Assembly (NCBI GenBank): GCA_012799425.1
Contig: JAAZLF010000082.1
Span: 1 to 10,965 of the forward strand
Direction: 5' to 3'
DNA length: 10,965 bases
Source: Actinomycetales bacterium
Lineage (GTDB): Bacteria; Actinomycetota; Actinomycetes; Actinomycetales; Dermabacteraceae
Each line of letters starts with the position of its first letter. Position 1 is the first letter of the stretch. Below the pieces are notes generated by a model. The model searched no databases. It was not told where the DNA came from and worked only from the letters and a program-made list of their open reading frames with translations. Position numbers and translations under genes: made by a program. Shown in pieces: positions 1 through 8,010 of this stretch.

Positions 1-1
1 C

Positions 2-814
2 GTCCCGGCACCGGCCGTGCCCGCCGGCGGCGAATTCATCGACTGGGTGCCGGGCGTGGGACGCACCGCGCCGGAGATCGCACAGACCGCCGCCCGTCGC
101 GCCACCGAGGCGCCTCGCCCGGAGCAGGCGTATCCGCAGGTCCACATGGCAGCGCGTCCCCCCGCGCCGAGCACCGGCTCCCGGCCCGCACGGATAGCTC
201 CTCCCGCACCGACATCCTCTCCAGCGCCGCACGCCGGCACCTCGCCTCCGGCGGCGCCCTCCCCTGCGCGGGCGGCGGCGCAGCCGGCGCACCCACCCCG
301 ACCGGTGACCGGTGCTGCACCCCCGCGAGGCGGGGCCGGCCAGGTGGTCGGCGGCGGAGTCACCCTCACCGGGCTCGTCTGTGCCAACGGGCACGCGAAC
401 TCCCCTGAGCGTTCAGCGTGCCGCGCCTGCGGTGGCCCGCTGCCGAGCGATCCGCGCACCGTCGTGCGCCCGCCGCTGGGCGCGGTCGAGACCACCGGTG
501 GAGAACGGTTCGTGCTCGACCGCACCGCGATCATCGGCCGCCGCCCCAGGGCGTCCCGCGTCAGCGGGAACGAGGTGCCGCAGCTGATCACCGTCCCCAG
601 CCCCCAGCAGGACATCTCTCGCTCGCACCTCGAGCTGCGACTCGAGGGCTGGTACGTGGTGGCGCTCGACCTCGGCAGCACCAACGGCACCACGCTGTAC
701 CGCGACGGGTACGAACCGGTGAGGCTGCGACCGCGCGAAGGCGTGGTGCTCCGTCACGGGGACCGCCTGGATCTGGGAGACGATGTGCATCTGATGTTCG
801 GGGAGAGGGCATGA
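2..814 (+). CDS. Zinc-ribbon and FHA domain protein (5' end outside window)
   Basis: The reading frame is open from the first complete codon. A GTG at 17 is the first possible internal start, but it has no clear ribosome binding site, so the gene probably begins upstream. Counting from that GTG, residues 1-110 are low-complexity, rich in Pro, Ala and Arg, and probably a disordered linker. A zinc-ribbon-like CxNGH...CxxC motif follows (C122, H126, C135, C138). A forkhead-associated domain then shows GRR at 174-176, SRSH at 201-204 and STNGT at 221-225, the conserved phosphothreonine-binding residues. Between ribbon and FHA lies DPRTVVRP (T148), which resembles the phospho-acceptor site N-terminal to the FHA domain of GarA/OdhI. 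The protein is probably a cytoplasmic phospho-reader and a substrate of the kinase encoded next, whose ATG overlaps this stop codon. Its binding partner is not visible from the sequence. Confidence 0.85.
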   Translation, partial: VPAPAVPAGGEFIDWVPGVGRTAPEIAQTAARRATEAPRPEQAYPQVHMAARPPAPSTGSRPARIAPPAPTSSPAPHAGTSPPAAPSPARAAAQPAHPPRPVTGAAPPRGGAGQVVGGGVTLTGLVCANGHANSPERSACRACGGPLPSDPRTVVRPPLGAVETTGGERFVLDRTAIIGRRPRASRVSGNEVPQLITVPSPQQDISRSHLELRLEGWYVVALDLGSTNGTTLYRDGYEPVRLRPREGVVLRHGDRLDLGDDVHLMFGERA

Positions 815-2454
815 GCTCGCGCCCGCCCTCCGCGCCTCCCCGGTTGGCCGGGTACGAGTACGAGCAGCTTCTGGGCTCCGGAGGATTCGCCGACGTCTTC
901 CTGTACCGCCAGTTCCGCCCGCAGCGGCGCGTGGCGATCAAGGTGCTGCTGTCCGACGTCCTGGATGACTCGGTGCGCAGGCAGTTCGACGCCGAGGCGA
1001 ACGTCATGGCGCAGATGTCGACCCACCCATCGATCGTCACGATCCATCAGGCCGAGGTCTCCGACGACCACCGCCCGTACATCGTCATGGAGTACTGTCC
1101 ACGGCCCAACTACGGGATGCGCTTCCGCAAGGAGCGGATCACCGTCGCCGAAGCGCTGCGCGTGGGAGTTCAGATCGCCGGCGCCGTCGAGACCGCGCAC
1201 CGCGCGGGGATCCTCCACCGCGACATCAAGCCCGCGAACATCCTCGTCACCGACTACAACCGGCCGGCGCTGACGGACTTCGGCATCTCGATCGCGACGG
1301 GACAGGCACATGACGTCGAGGACTCCCAGGGGATGTCGATCCCGTGGTCGCCTCCGGAATTCTTCGCCGATCCTCCTCGCGCAGATGCGCGCTCCGATGT
1401 GTTCTCGCTCGCGGCGACCGTGCACTCGCTGCTCGCCGGACGGACGCCCTTCGAACGGCCCGGGCAGCGCAACACCGCCTCCGATCTGATCCATCGCATC
1501 TCCACCGAGCCGCTGGCCCCGCTGGACCGGCCGGACATCCCTGCGGAGCTCAACCGGGTGCTCTCGATCGCGATGGCGAAGGAGCAGGCCGGCCGGTACG
1601 ACACCGCACTGGCGTTCGGACGCGGCCTGCAGCAGGTGGAGCTCGCGCTCTCGCTGCCCGTCACCCAGATGGACGTGCTCGATGACCGTGGGACGGGCAC
1701 GGCTCACAGCGCCGAGGATGACGACCTCGACATGCACACCCGGATCCGCCAGGTCGCCACCGTGGACCCGGACTCCGGCGGCGCCACCGGTGCCGGTGGT
1801 CGGCGCAGACTCGACCCGTACGCCGGTATCGCCCCGGCGCTCGGATCGGCCTCGCCCCCGGGAAACGGAGGCCGCCGCGTCGCGCCGGGGGAGGGCCCCG
1901 ACGAGGCGACCATGCTGCGTCCGGCCGGTGCAGCGCTGCCCTCCGCCTCGGCGGCCTCGCCTCTGCCGCCGCCTCCGCCAGGGGACGCGGAGCCGCAGTC
2001 TTCCGGCACTCCGGCGTGGCCGTTCGTCACGCTCGCCGCAGTGCTGGTGATCCTGTTCGGGGTCGGAGCCACCCTCGGGGCGCGACACCTCCTCACCCCC
2101 GACGAGGCTCCCGCCGCGACGGCACCGGTCAACACGCCGACCCCGCAGGGGCCTGCGCCGGAGCCGCCGACCCACGTCACGATCAAGGTCATCGATCCGG
2201 AGGACGGCACGGGAGAGCCGGGCCGAGCCCAGATCTCCTGGGAGCCTCCCGCCGGCGTCACGCAGGACGAGCACTACATCGTCCAGTGGAAGGACATGCC
2301 CTCCAACTATGAGCGCTACCAGACCAAGCACCCGGTCCACGGGGACAACTCGATCGTCCTGCAGATCCCGCCGCGGCTGCCGGACCGATGCATCACGGTC
2401 ACGACGGTCGATCCCAACGGCGGCGCGAGCGTCCCGGAAGAGGCATGTCTGTGA
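811..2454 (+). CDS. Membrane Ser/Thr protein kinase with extracytoplasmic Fn3-like domain
   Basis: This encodes 547 residues from an ATG that overlaps the upstream stop (ATGA), with GGGGAGAGG just before it. The same frame stays open further upstream, but there it is only a shadow of the FHA gene. The Hanks-type kinase domain (about 14-280) shows the Gly-rich loop GSGGFADV (22-29), VAIK with Lys44, the likely helix-C Glu62, HRDIKPAN (136-143, catalytic Asp138) and DFG (156-158). It is therefore probably active. The activation segment ends SIPWSPPE (176-183) instead of the usual GTxxYxxPE. A disordered Pro/Gly-rich juxtamembrane region contains DMHTRIR (T310) and DEATMLRP (T367), candidate phosphosites for FHA binding. 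One membrane helix spans about 403-424. The outer part (about 450-547) resembles a fibronectin type III fold and has two Cys that could form a disulfide. It probably phosphorylates the FHA proteins of this locus. Confidence 0.93.
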   Translation: MSSRPPSAPPRLAGYEYEQLLGSGGFADVFLYRQFRPQRRVAIKVLLSDVLDDSVRRQFDAEANVMAQMSTHPSIVTIHQAEVSDDHRPYIVMEYCPRPNYGMRFRKERITVAEALRVGVQIAGAVETAHRAGILHRDIKPANILVTDYNRPALTDFGISIATGQAHDVEDSQGMSIPWSPPEFFADPPRADARSDVFSLAATVHSLLAGRTPFERPGQRNTASDLIHRISTEPLAPLDRPDIPAELNRVLSIAMAKEQAGRYDTALAFGRGLQQVELALSLPVTQMDVLDDRGTGTAHSAEDDDLDMHTRIRQVATVDPDSGGATGAGGRRRLDPYAGIAPALGSASPPGNGGRRVAPGEGPDEATMLRPAGAALPSASAASPLPPPPPGDAEPQSSGTPAWPFVTLAAVLVILFGVGATLGARHLLTPDEAPAATAPVNTPTPQGPAPEPPTHVTIKVIDPEDGTGEPGRAQISWEPPAGVTQDEHYIVQWKDMPSNYERYQTKHPVHGDNSIVLQIPPRLPDRCITVTTVDPNGGASVPEEACL

Positions 2455-2514
2455 GTGGGCTGACGGGTACGGTTCATCCATGATCGGTGATGGTGACAGA
2501 GGGGACGGCTGAGG

Positions 2515-3225
2515 ATGGCGTCGACGATTTCGGTCGAGTTCTGCGGGGAGTGGTTCCGCGTCGAGGACGGCGAGGAGCTCACGATCGGCCGTGAGGCCGA
2601 CCTCACGATCGACGAGGACAATCCCTTCCTGCACCGGCGGTTCCTCACGATCGTCCAGGTGGAGTCGATGTGGTGGCTGGTGAACATCGGTTCGCGACTG
2701 TCGGCGACCATCACCGACGGCACCGGGTCGATGCAGGCCTGGCTCGCGCCCGGCGCGCGCATCCCGCTGGTGTTCGACGTGACCAAGGTCGTCTTCACTG
2801 CAGGGCCCACCACCTACGACCTCTCCGTGCATGCCGACTCTCCCGAGTTCGCGCGGATCGCGGGGCCGGACGATCCGGCGGGGGAGACCACCGTCGGCTC
2901 CGTGCAGCTCACCCCGAGCCAGAAGCTGCTGATCCTCGCGCTCGCCGAGCCCATGCTCGTGCGCGAAGGATCGGGGATGAGCTCGGTGCCGACCTCGGCG
3001 CAGGCCTCCGCACGCCTGGGCTGGCCGCTGACGAAGTTCAACCGCAAACTGGACAACGTCTGCGACAAGCTCGACCGGCTCGGCGTGCGTGGCCTGCGCG
3101 GAGGCCCTGGCAAGCTCGCCAGCAACCGCCGTGCCCGCCTGGTGGAGCACGCCGTCTTCTCGCGCCTGGTCACCCGCGAGGATCTTCCGCTGCTGGATGA
3201 AGAGCACGACGCCGACGAGGACTGA
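2515..3225 (+). CDS. FHA-like and winged-helix-like two-domain protein
   Basis: This encodes 236 residues from an ATG preceded by GAGGGGA about 10 nt upstream. In-frame stops just 5' exclude an earlier start. Residues 1-105 resemble an FHA fold: LTIGRE at 22-27, LHRR where S-R-x-H is expected, and NIGS where the S/T-x-N loop would be. The phosphothreonine pocket therefore looks degraded. A short acidic linker contains GETTVGS (E124, T125, T126). Residues about 133-200 are helical: LTPSQKLLILALAE, then SAQASARLGW, then LTKFNRKLDNVCDKLDRLG and a basic GLRGGPGK segment. This pattern fits a winged helix-turn-helix with a recognition helix near 172-187. The C-terminus is acidic. The gene sits 60 nt after the kinase and 109 nt before the T7SS ATPase, so a phospho-responsive regulator or adaptor is plausible. 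The DNA-binding role is inferred only. The domain could also mediate protein-protein contact. Confidence 0.8.
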   Translation: MASTISVEFCGEWFRVEDGEELTIGREADLTIDEDNPFLHRRFLTIVQVESMWWLVNIGSRLSATITDGTGSMQAWLAPGARIPLVFDVTKVVFTAGPTTYDLSVHADSPEFARIAGPDDPAGETTVGSVQLTPSQKLLILALAEPMLVREGSGMSSVPTSAQASARLGWPLTKFNRKLDNVCDKLDRLGVRGLRGGPGKLASNRRARLVEHAVFSRLVTREDLPLLDEEHDADED

Positions 3226-3334
3226 GACCGCTTGGACCGCACTGGTCGACAGCGGCAGGTACAGCTACTGGAGCAGCGCACTGCGGGGCGCTGCGGCAGG
3301 CGGGCGAGGGGCCCGCTGAGGGGGAGGATCACCG

Positions 3335-6300
3335 ATGCGCATCAAGCTCACGTTGCGCAGGCCCGAGGAGCGGCTGACCGATCTGGAGGTCACGGCGGAC
3401 GCCACCGCGACGGTCGCCGATGTCGCCGGCGCCCTGTACTCCGCGGACCCGCTGCGCAGCGACATGGAGGCGCCGGAGGGGTTGACGCTGCAGGTCCAGG
3501 ACCCCGGCGCAGGCTCCGGGGCCAAGGGCGTGCGCTCCCTGGATCGTGAGATCGACCTGATCCAGGCCGGTCTGCGCTCCGGCAGCGTGGTCTCGATCGC
3601 GAGATCGTCCACCGAGTACGCCACCCGCTCCGAATCGCGCGGCGCAGCGGTGGCCCTGATGCGCGTCCTGACAGGCCCGGAGGCGGGGCGCGAGTTCCCG
3701 CTGCCCACCGGTTCCAGCGTGATCGGACGCGAGGGGGACCTCGATGTCCGCATCGCCGACCCGATGCTCTCGAAACGGCATGCGCGCATCAACGTCGGCG
3801 ACACGATCGAGATCGTCGACCTGCAGTCCTCCAACGGCGTGGTGATCGGTGGAGAGCAGGTCCAGCGCGCCGTGATCGGCCCCTCGGACACGGTGCTGAT
3901 CGGGCAGACGACGTTCTCGGTGATCGCGCTGCACCGGCTCGGCGGCACCGCCCCGAGCTCCCCGGTGGTCGAGTTCAACCGCTCGCCCCGCGTCGTGCCG
4001 CGATTCCCCTACCGGCCGCTCAAGGCGCCCACCCCGCCGAAGGAGCCGCAGCCGCAGTTCTTCCCGATCTTCATGCTGTTCGCCCCGATCCTCATGGGCG
4101 GCTTCATGTTCTCGCTGACCCGCAGCCCGTTCTCGCTGATGTTCGTGTTCATGATGCCGATGATGGCCACGGCCGGGTACCTGAACCGCAAGTTCCAGCA
4201 GAAGAAGATGCTGGAGAAGCAGATCGAGAACTTCGAGGAGGGGCTGGCCTCACTCAAGCGCCGGGTCACCGCTGCGCAGGACCTCGAGCGGGCCGTGCGC
4301 CTGGTCGAGGCGCCCTCGGCGGCGGACACGGTCGACGCCGCCTTCCGGCTGGGCCGGCTGCTGTGGACGCACCGTCCCGAGCACAACGCCTTCGGCACGG
4401 TGCGGCTGGGGCTGGGCATCGCCGAGTCCCGGGTGGGGATCGAGATGCCCGGGGAGAATGACGCGATCCCCAAGTACTACGACATGCTCGATGACATGAA
4501 CGAGGAGTACAAGCTGATCGCCGGGGTGCCGGTGGTCGCCGAGCTCCGCTACGCGGGCAACCTCGGGGTCGCCGGCGGCGGCGAGGAGGCCGACGGGGTC
4601 GCCCGCGGCATCGTCACCCAGCTCTTCTCCCTGCACTCGCCGGCGGAGGTCGCGATCGCGGCGATCACCTCGCGCTCCAGCCGTGAGATGTGGCAGTGGC
4701 TGAAGTGGCTCCCGCACACCTCGAGCCCGCATTCGCCGCTGCCCGGCGACCATCTGGCCGACACGCCGGGGCGAGGCAGCTCCCTGATGGCGCGCATCGA
4801 GGAGCTCATCGAGCAGCGCGCCGGGGAGGCACCGCCCTCGCTGCGCACCCCGATGACGGCGGACATCACCCAGGAGCCCCCGATCCCGCCCGAGCCGATG
4901 ACCCCTCACCTGGTGGTGGTCATCGAGGACGACGCCCCGGTGGACAGGGCACGACTGGTGCGCATCGCCGAGCGCGGCCCGGACGTCGGCGTGCATGTGA
5001 TCTGGTGCGCCTCCAACGTCGCCGCGCTGCCCGCCGCCTGCCGCACCTACGTCTCCGTCGAGGAGTCGGTGGAGGGCGCGAGCGCGGGGCACGTGCGCGT
5101 GGGGGAGAGGTTCTACCCCGTCACCGTCGAGACCGTCTCGGTGGAGGTGGCCACGGGCGTGGCCCGCCACCTCTCCCCGGTGGTCGACGCCGGTGTCCCC
5201 ATCGATGACGACTCCGACCTCCCGCGCGCCATCTCCTATCTCAAGCTCGGCGGCATGCAGATGGCCGAGGACCCGAACCACATCATCGAGCGCTGGAAGG
5301 AGAACAACTCCCTCACCCCCCGCGACGGCTCCGAACCGCAGCGCCGCAAGCACGATGCGAACCTGCGCGGGCTGATCGGTCACAACGGTCAGGACGCCTT
5401 CCACCTCGACCTGCGCACCAACGGACCGCATGCCCTGGTGGGCGGCACCACCGGTGCCGGCAAGTCGGAGTTCCTCCAGGCATGGGTGCTGGGCATGGCC
5501 ACTGCCCACAGCCCCGACCGCGTGACGTTCCTGTTCGTCGACTACAAGGGCGGGGCGGCGTTCGCCGACGCGGTCGAGCTCCCCCACACCGTCGGCCTGG
5601 TCACCGACCTGTCCCAGCACCTGGTGCGCCGCGCCCTGACCTCCCTGCGTGCCGAGCTGCACCATCGCGAGCACCTGCTGAACCGCAAGAAGGCGAAGGA
5701 CCTGATCTCCCTCGAGCGCACCGGCGATCCGGAGGCGCCGCCCAGCCTGATCATCATCGTGGACGAATTCGCGGCGCTGGCGAAGGAGATCCCCGAGTTC
5801 GTGGACGGCGTCGTGGACGTCGCCGCCCGAGGGCGTTCGCTGGGGCTGCACCTGATCCTCGCGACCCAGCGGCCCGCCGGCGTCATCAAGGACAACCTCC
5901 GCGCCAACACGAACCTCCGCATCGCGCTGCGCATGGCCGACGAGGCCGACTCCAAGGACATCCTGGGTGACAAGATGGCGGCGCATTTCGACCCGGGCAT
6001 CCCGGGCCGAGGGGCGGCCAAGACCGGGCCCGGTCGCATCGCGACCTTCCAGACGGGATATGCGGGCGGCTGGACCACGAACGAGCCCGAGCGGGCACGG
6101 ATCGACATCGTCGAGAAGGACTTCGGCACCGGTGAGCAGTGGGACATCCCTTCCCCGCCCACCAAGGAGGTCAAGGACCCCGGCCCCAATGACATCGCGC
6201 GCGTGGTCGCGACCGTGAAGGCGGCGGCGCAGAGCGCCGGTGTGCCGGCTCCGCGCAAACCGTGGCTCTCCGAGCTGGCCGATGCCTACGACCTCTCCCG

Positions 6301-7801
6301 CCTGCCCAGCCGACGTACCGACGAGGAGCTCCTGCTGGGCGTCATGGACGTCCCGGAGGACCAGGCCCAACCGACGATCTCCTACTACCCGGACCGCGAC
6401 GGGAACATGGCGATCTACGGCACCGGCGGCTCCGGCAAATCCACCACTCTGCGAACCTTCGCGATCTCCGCGGCCTCGACCGTCAGGGGCGGACCGGTCA
6501 ACGTGTACGGGCTCGACTTCGGCGCCTCGGGGCTGACGATGCTGGAGGAGCTGCCGCATGTGGGGTCGATCATCTCCGGCGACGACGAGGAACGGGTCAT
6601 CCGTCTCCTGCGCACCCTGCGCGGGTTGATCGACGAGCGCGCCAAGCGCTTCGCCACGGTGCGTGCGGGAACCGTCACCGAGTACCGGGAGCTCGCAGGG
6701 AAGCCCGACACGCCCCGCATCCTGCTCCTGGTCGACGGCATGGCCGCGTTCCGCGAGGCCTACGACTACTCGAACCTCAGCAAGTGGTTCACCGCCTTCG
6801 TCCAGATCGCGACGGACGGACGCCAGGTGGGCGTGCATGTCATCGTCACCGGCGACCGTCCCAACGCGATCCCCACCTCGCTCGGCTCCTCCATCCAGCG
6901 GCGGCTCGTCCACCGCATGGCCAGCGACGACGACTACGCATCGTTCGGCGAGCCGAAGGACGTCCTGGATGGCAGCTCCCCTCCCGGACGCGCCATCCAG
7001 GACGGCCATGAGGTCCAGGTCGCGGTGCACGGCGGCGACGCGAACGTGGCCCTCCAGTCCCGCGAGGTCAGCAAGCTCGCCGAGGCGATGCGCCGGGCCG
7101 GAGTGCCCGAGGCCCCGGCGATCGAGCGCCTGCCCGAGCGGGTCGAGCTCTCCGAGCTGCGCCGCACCGTCGGCGGGAAGCCGGTGCTGGGCCTGTCCGA
7201 CGAGACGCTCTCGGAGATCACCTACGAGCCGCGCGGCGCGTTCATGGTCACCGGGCCGATGGGGTCCGGTCGCACCACCGCGATGCTGTCCATCGCGAGC
7301 GGCCTCAAGGCGATGGACGAGCCGATGCGGCTGGTCCGCTTCTCCTCACGGCGGACCCCGCTGACCGGGCTGCCGATCTGGGACGTCGAGGCGTCGGACC
7401 CGGAGACCGTGCGGGAGCTGGCCTCCCAGCTGCGCCGGACGGTCGAGTCCGGCGTAGTGGCCGAGGGCAAGCTCGCGCTGTTCATCGATGGGGTCGCCGA
7501 CTTCACCGGAAGCGGTGTGGAGAACGACCTCGACAAGCTGATCCGGGCCAGCACCCGGGAGGGGCAGTTCGTGGTGGGCGAGAACGAATCCGCCTCCTGG
7601 TCGCAGGCCTACGTGCTCGCCCAGCCCTTCAAGGCGGGGCGCCGCGGTCTGCTGCTGCAGCCGAGCGACATGGACGGCGATTCACTGCTCGGCACCCCGT
7701 TGGGGAGGATCCGTCGCACGGACTTCCCTGCCGGGCGGGGGTTCCTCGTCTACGGTGGGCGTGCGATGAAGCTGCAGGTCGCGCAGGTCACCACTGGCTG
7801 A
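3335..7801 (+). CDS. eccC: T7SS motor ATPase, EccC/EssC type, with FHA domain
   Basis: This 1488-residue protein has its ATG 7 nt after GGGGAGG. Domains in order: a ubiquitin-like (YukD-like) N-terminus (about 1-90); an FHA domain with IGRE (130-133), SKRH (146-149) and SSNG (165-168); two hydrophobic helices (about 243-261 and 266-283); a basic coiled linker; then three FtsK/SpoIIIE-type ATPase domains. ATPase 1 has GGTTGAGKSE (Lys710) and the Walker B motif IIIVDEF (Asp810, Glu811). ATPase 2 has GTGGSGKSTT (Lys1035) and LLLVDG (Asp1134), without the catalytic Glu. ATPase 3 has GPMGSGRTT with Arg1313 replacing Lys, and LFIDG (Asp1385). In the EccC family the first domain drives transport, while the later domains bind substrate signal sequences and regulate the motor. 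This motif pattern agrees with that split. The N-terminal FHA is reminiscent of firmicute EssC rather than mycobacterial EccC. It should anchor the export machinery for the WXG100 proteins encoded just downstream. Confidence 0.95.
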   Translation: MRIKLTLRRPEERLTDLEVTADATATVADVAGALYSADPLRSDMEAPEGLTLQVQDPGAGSGAKGVRSLDREIDLIQAGLRSGSVVSIARSSTEYATRSESRGAAVALMRVLTGPEAGREFPLPTGSSVIGREGDLDVRIADPMLSKRHARINVGDTIEIVDLQSSNGVVIGGEQVQRAVIGPSDTVLIGQTTFSVIALHRLGGTAPSSPVVEFNRSPRVVPRFPYRPLKAPTPPKEPQPQFFPIFMLFAPILMGGFMFSLTRSPFSLMFVFMMPMMATAGYLNRKFQQKKMLEKQIENFEEGLASLKRRVTAAQDLERAVRLVEAPSAADTVDAAFRLGRLLWTHRPEHNAFGTVRLGLGIAESRVGIEMPGENDAIPKYYDMLDDMNEEYKLIAGVPVVAELRYAGNLGVAGGGEEADGVARGIVTQLFSLHSPAEVAIAAITSRSSREMWQWLKWLPHTSSPHSPLPGDHLADTPGRGSSLMARIEELIEQRAGEAPPSLRTPMTADITQEPPIPPEPMTPHLVVVIEDDAPVDRARLVRIAERGPDVGVHVIWCASNVAALPAACRTYVSVEESVEGASAGHVRVGERFYPVTVETVSVEVATGVARHLSPVVDAGVPIDDDSDLPRAISYLKLGGMQMAEDPNHIIERWKENNSLTPRDGSEPQRRKHDANLRGLIGHNGQDAFHLDLRTNGPHALVGGTTGAGKSEFLQAWVLGMATAHSPDRVTFLFVDYKGGAAFADAVELPHTVGLVTDLSQHLVRRALTSLRAELHHREHLLNRKKAKDLISLERTGDPEAPPSLIIIVDEFAALAKEIPEFVDGVVDVAARGRSLGLHLILATQRPAGVIKDNLRANTNLRIALRMADEADSKDILGDKMAAHFDPGIPGRGAAKTGPGRIATFQTGYAGGWTTNEPERARIDIVEKDFGTGEQWDIPSPPTKEVKDPGPNDIARVVATVKAAAQSAGVPAPRKPWLSELADAYDLSRLPSRRTDEELLLGVMDVPEDQAQPTISYYPDRDGNMAIYGTGGSGKSTTLRTFAISAASTVRGGPVNVYGLDFGASGLTMLEELPHVGSIISGDDEERVIRLLRTLRGLIDERAKRFATVRAGTVTEYRELAGKPDTPRILLLVDGMAAFREAYDYSNLSKWFTAFVQIATDGRQVGVHVIVTGDRPNAIPTSLGSSIQRRLVHRMASDDDYASFGEPKDVLDGSSPPGRAIQDGHEVQVAVHGGDANVALQSREVSKLAEAMRRAGVPEAPAIERLPERVELSELRRTVGGKPVLGLSDETLSEITYEPRGAFMVTGPMGSGRTTAMLSIASGLKAMDEPMRLVRFSSRRTPLTGLPIWDVEASDPETVRELASQLRRTVESGVVAEGKLALFIDGVADFTGSGVENDLDKLIRASTREGQFVVGENESASWSQAYVLAQPFKAGRRGLLLQPSDMDGDSLLGTPLGRIRRTDFPAGRGFLVYGGRAMKLQVAQVTTG

Positions 7802-7818
7802 CCCAGTGCGGAGGGGCG

Positions 7819-7838
7819 CCCCGCGCGGCAGCGCGGGG
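7819..7838 (+). terminator. GC-rich hairpin after the T7SS ATPase gene
   Basis: CCCCGCGC (7819-7826) pairs perfectly with GCGCGGGG (7831-7838) around the loop GGCA, 18 nt after the ATPase stop codon. No T-tract follows, so it may be a weak or actinobacterial-style terminator, or an mRNA-stabilising 3' hairpin. Confidence 0.5.
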
Positions 7839-7859
7839 GACGGGCACGGCGCTGTTCCC

Positions 7860-7876
7860 CGGGCCTCCTCGGCCCG
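7860..7876 (+). terminator. Second short hairpin between ATPase and WXG100 genes
   Basis: CGGGCC (7860-7865) pairs with GGCCCG (7871-7876) around a 5-nt loop, and TTCA follows. It is short and has no T-run. Together with the hairpin at 7819 it may insulate the following WXG100 promoter from ATPase transcription. Confidence 0.3.
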
Positions 7877-7880
7877 TTCA

Positions 7881-7932
7881 TCCCCATGGGGACTCCTCCC
7901 CATGGCCCGGACCCGCTGAGCGTTCTACAGTG
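7881..7932 (+). promoter_or_regulatory. Promoter with inverted-repeat operator upstream of WXG100 gene 1 (site A)
   Basis: CCATGGGGA (7884-7892) and TCCCCATGG (7897-7905) form a 9-bp inverted repeat around CTCC. A further TCCCCA at 7881-7886 makes TCCCCATGGGGA a perfect palindrome, so three half-sites alternate. The likely -10 box is TACAGT (7926-7931) within TTCTACAGTG. From the last T of TCCCCAT (7903) to the T of TCTA (7924) is 21 nt, exactly as at site B (9131-9180). No good -35 hexamer is present, and the 3' arm lies where it should be. The repeat centre would be about 43 bp before the predicted start of transcription, a position typical of activators that touch RNA polymerase. A repressor is also possible. 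Confidence 0.65.
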
Positions 7933-7936
7933 AAGC

Positions 7937-7952
7937 CTGTCGACCACGACAG
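7937..7952 (+). other. Hairpin at predicted 5' end of the WXG100 gene 1 transcript
   Basis: CTGTCG (7937-7942) pairs with CGACAG (7947-7952) around ACCA. The predicted transcription start from the -10 box at 7926-7931 is near 7938, so the hairpin would sit at the very 5' end of the mRNA, where such structures can stabilise transcripts. No counterpart is obvious at the same place in the second WXG100 transcript. Confidence 0.3.
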
Positions 7953-8010
7953 CAGGCCGGTGCACTGACCAGGGCGCGGGCGCGAGGCACCAGGAAGGGG
8001 AACCCGAACC

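Noticed and set aside
418..810. N-terminal extension of the kinase reading frame
   Set aside because: This part overlaps the FHA gene in another frame and translates to compositionally odd sequence. ATG 811, with its ATGA overlap and upstream purine-rich site, is the natural start.
754..3207. Very long minus-strand open frame opposite the kinase and FHA-winged-helix genes
   Set aside because: Low-complexity, Arg-rich translation with no domain, typical of the antisense of high-GC genes. The plus-strand genes show clear family motifs.
3226..3334. Possible separate promoter before the T7SS ATPase gene (TTGGAC at 3232, TACAGC at 3260)
   Set aside because: The spacing between the boxes is about 22 nt and the -10 fit is poor, so it is not listed as a promoter.
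4250..7030. Minus-strand open frame of 926 codons opposite the T7SS ATPase gene
   Set aside because: His/Arg/Gly-rich shadow frame. The plus strand encodes intact Walker motifs across the same span.
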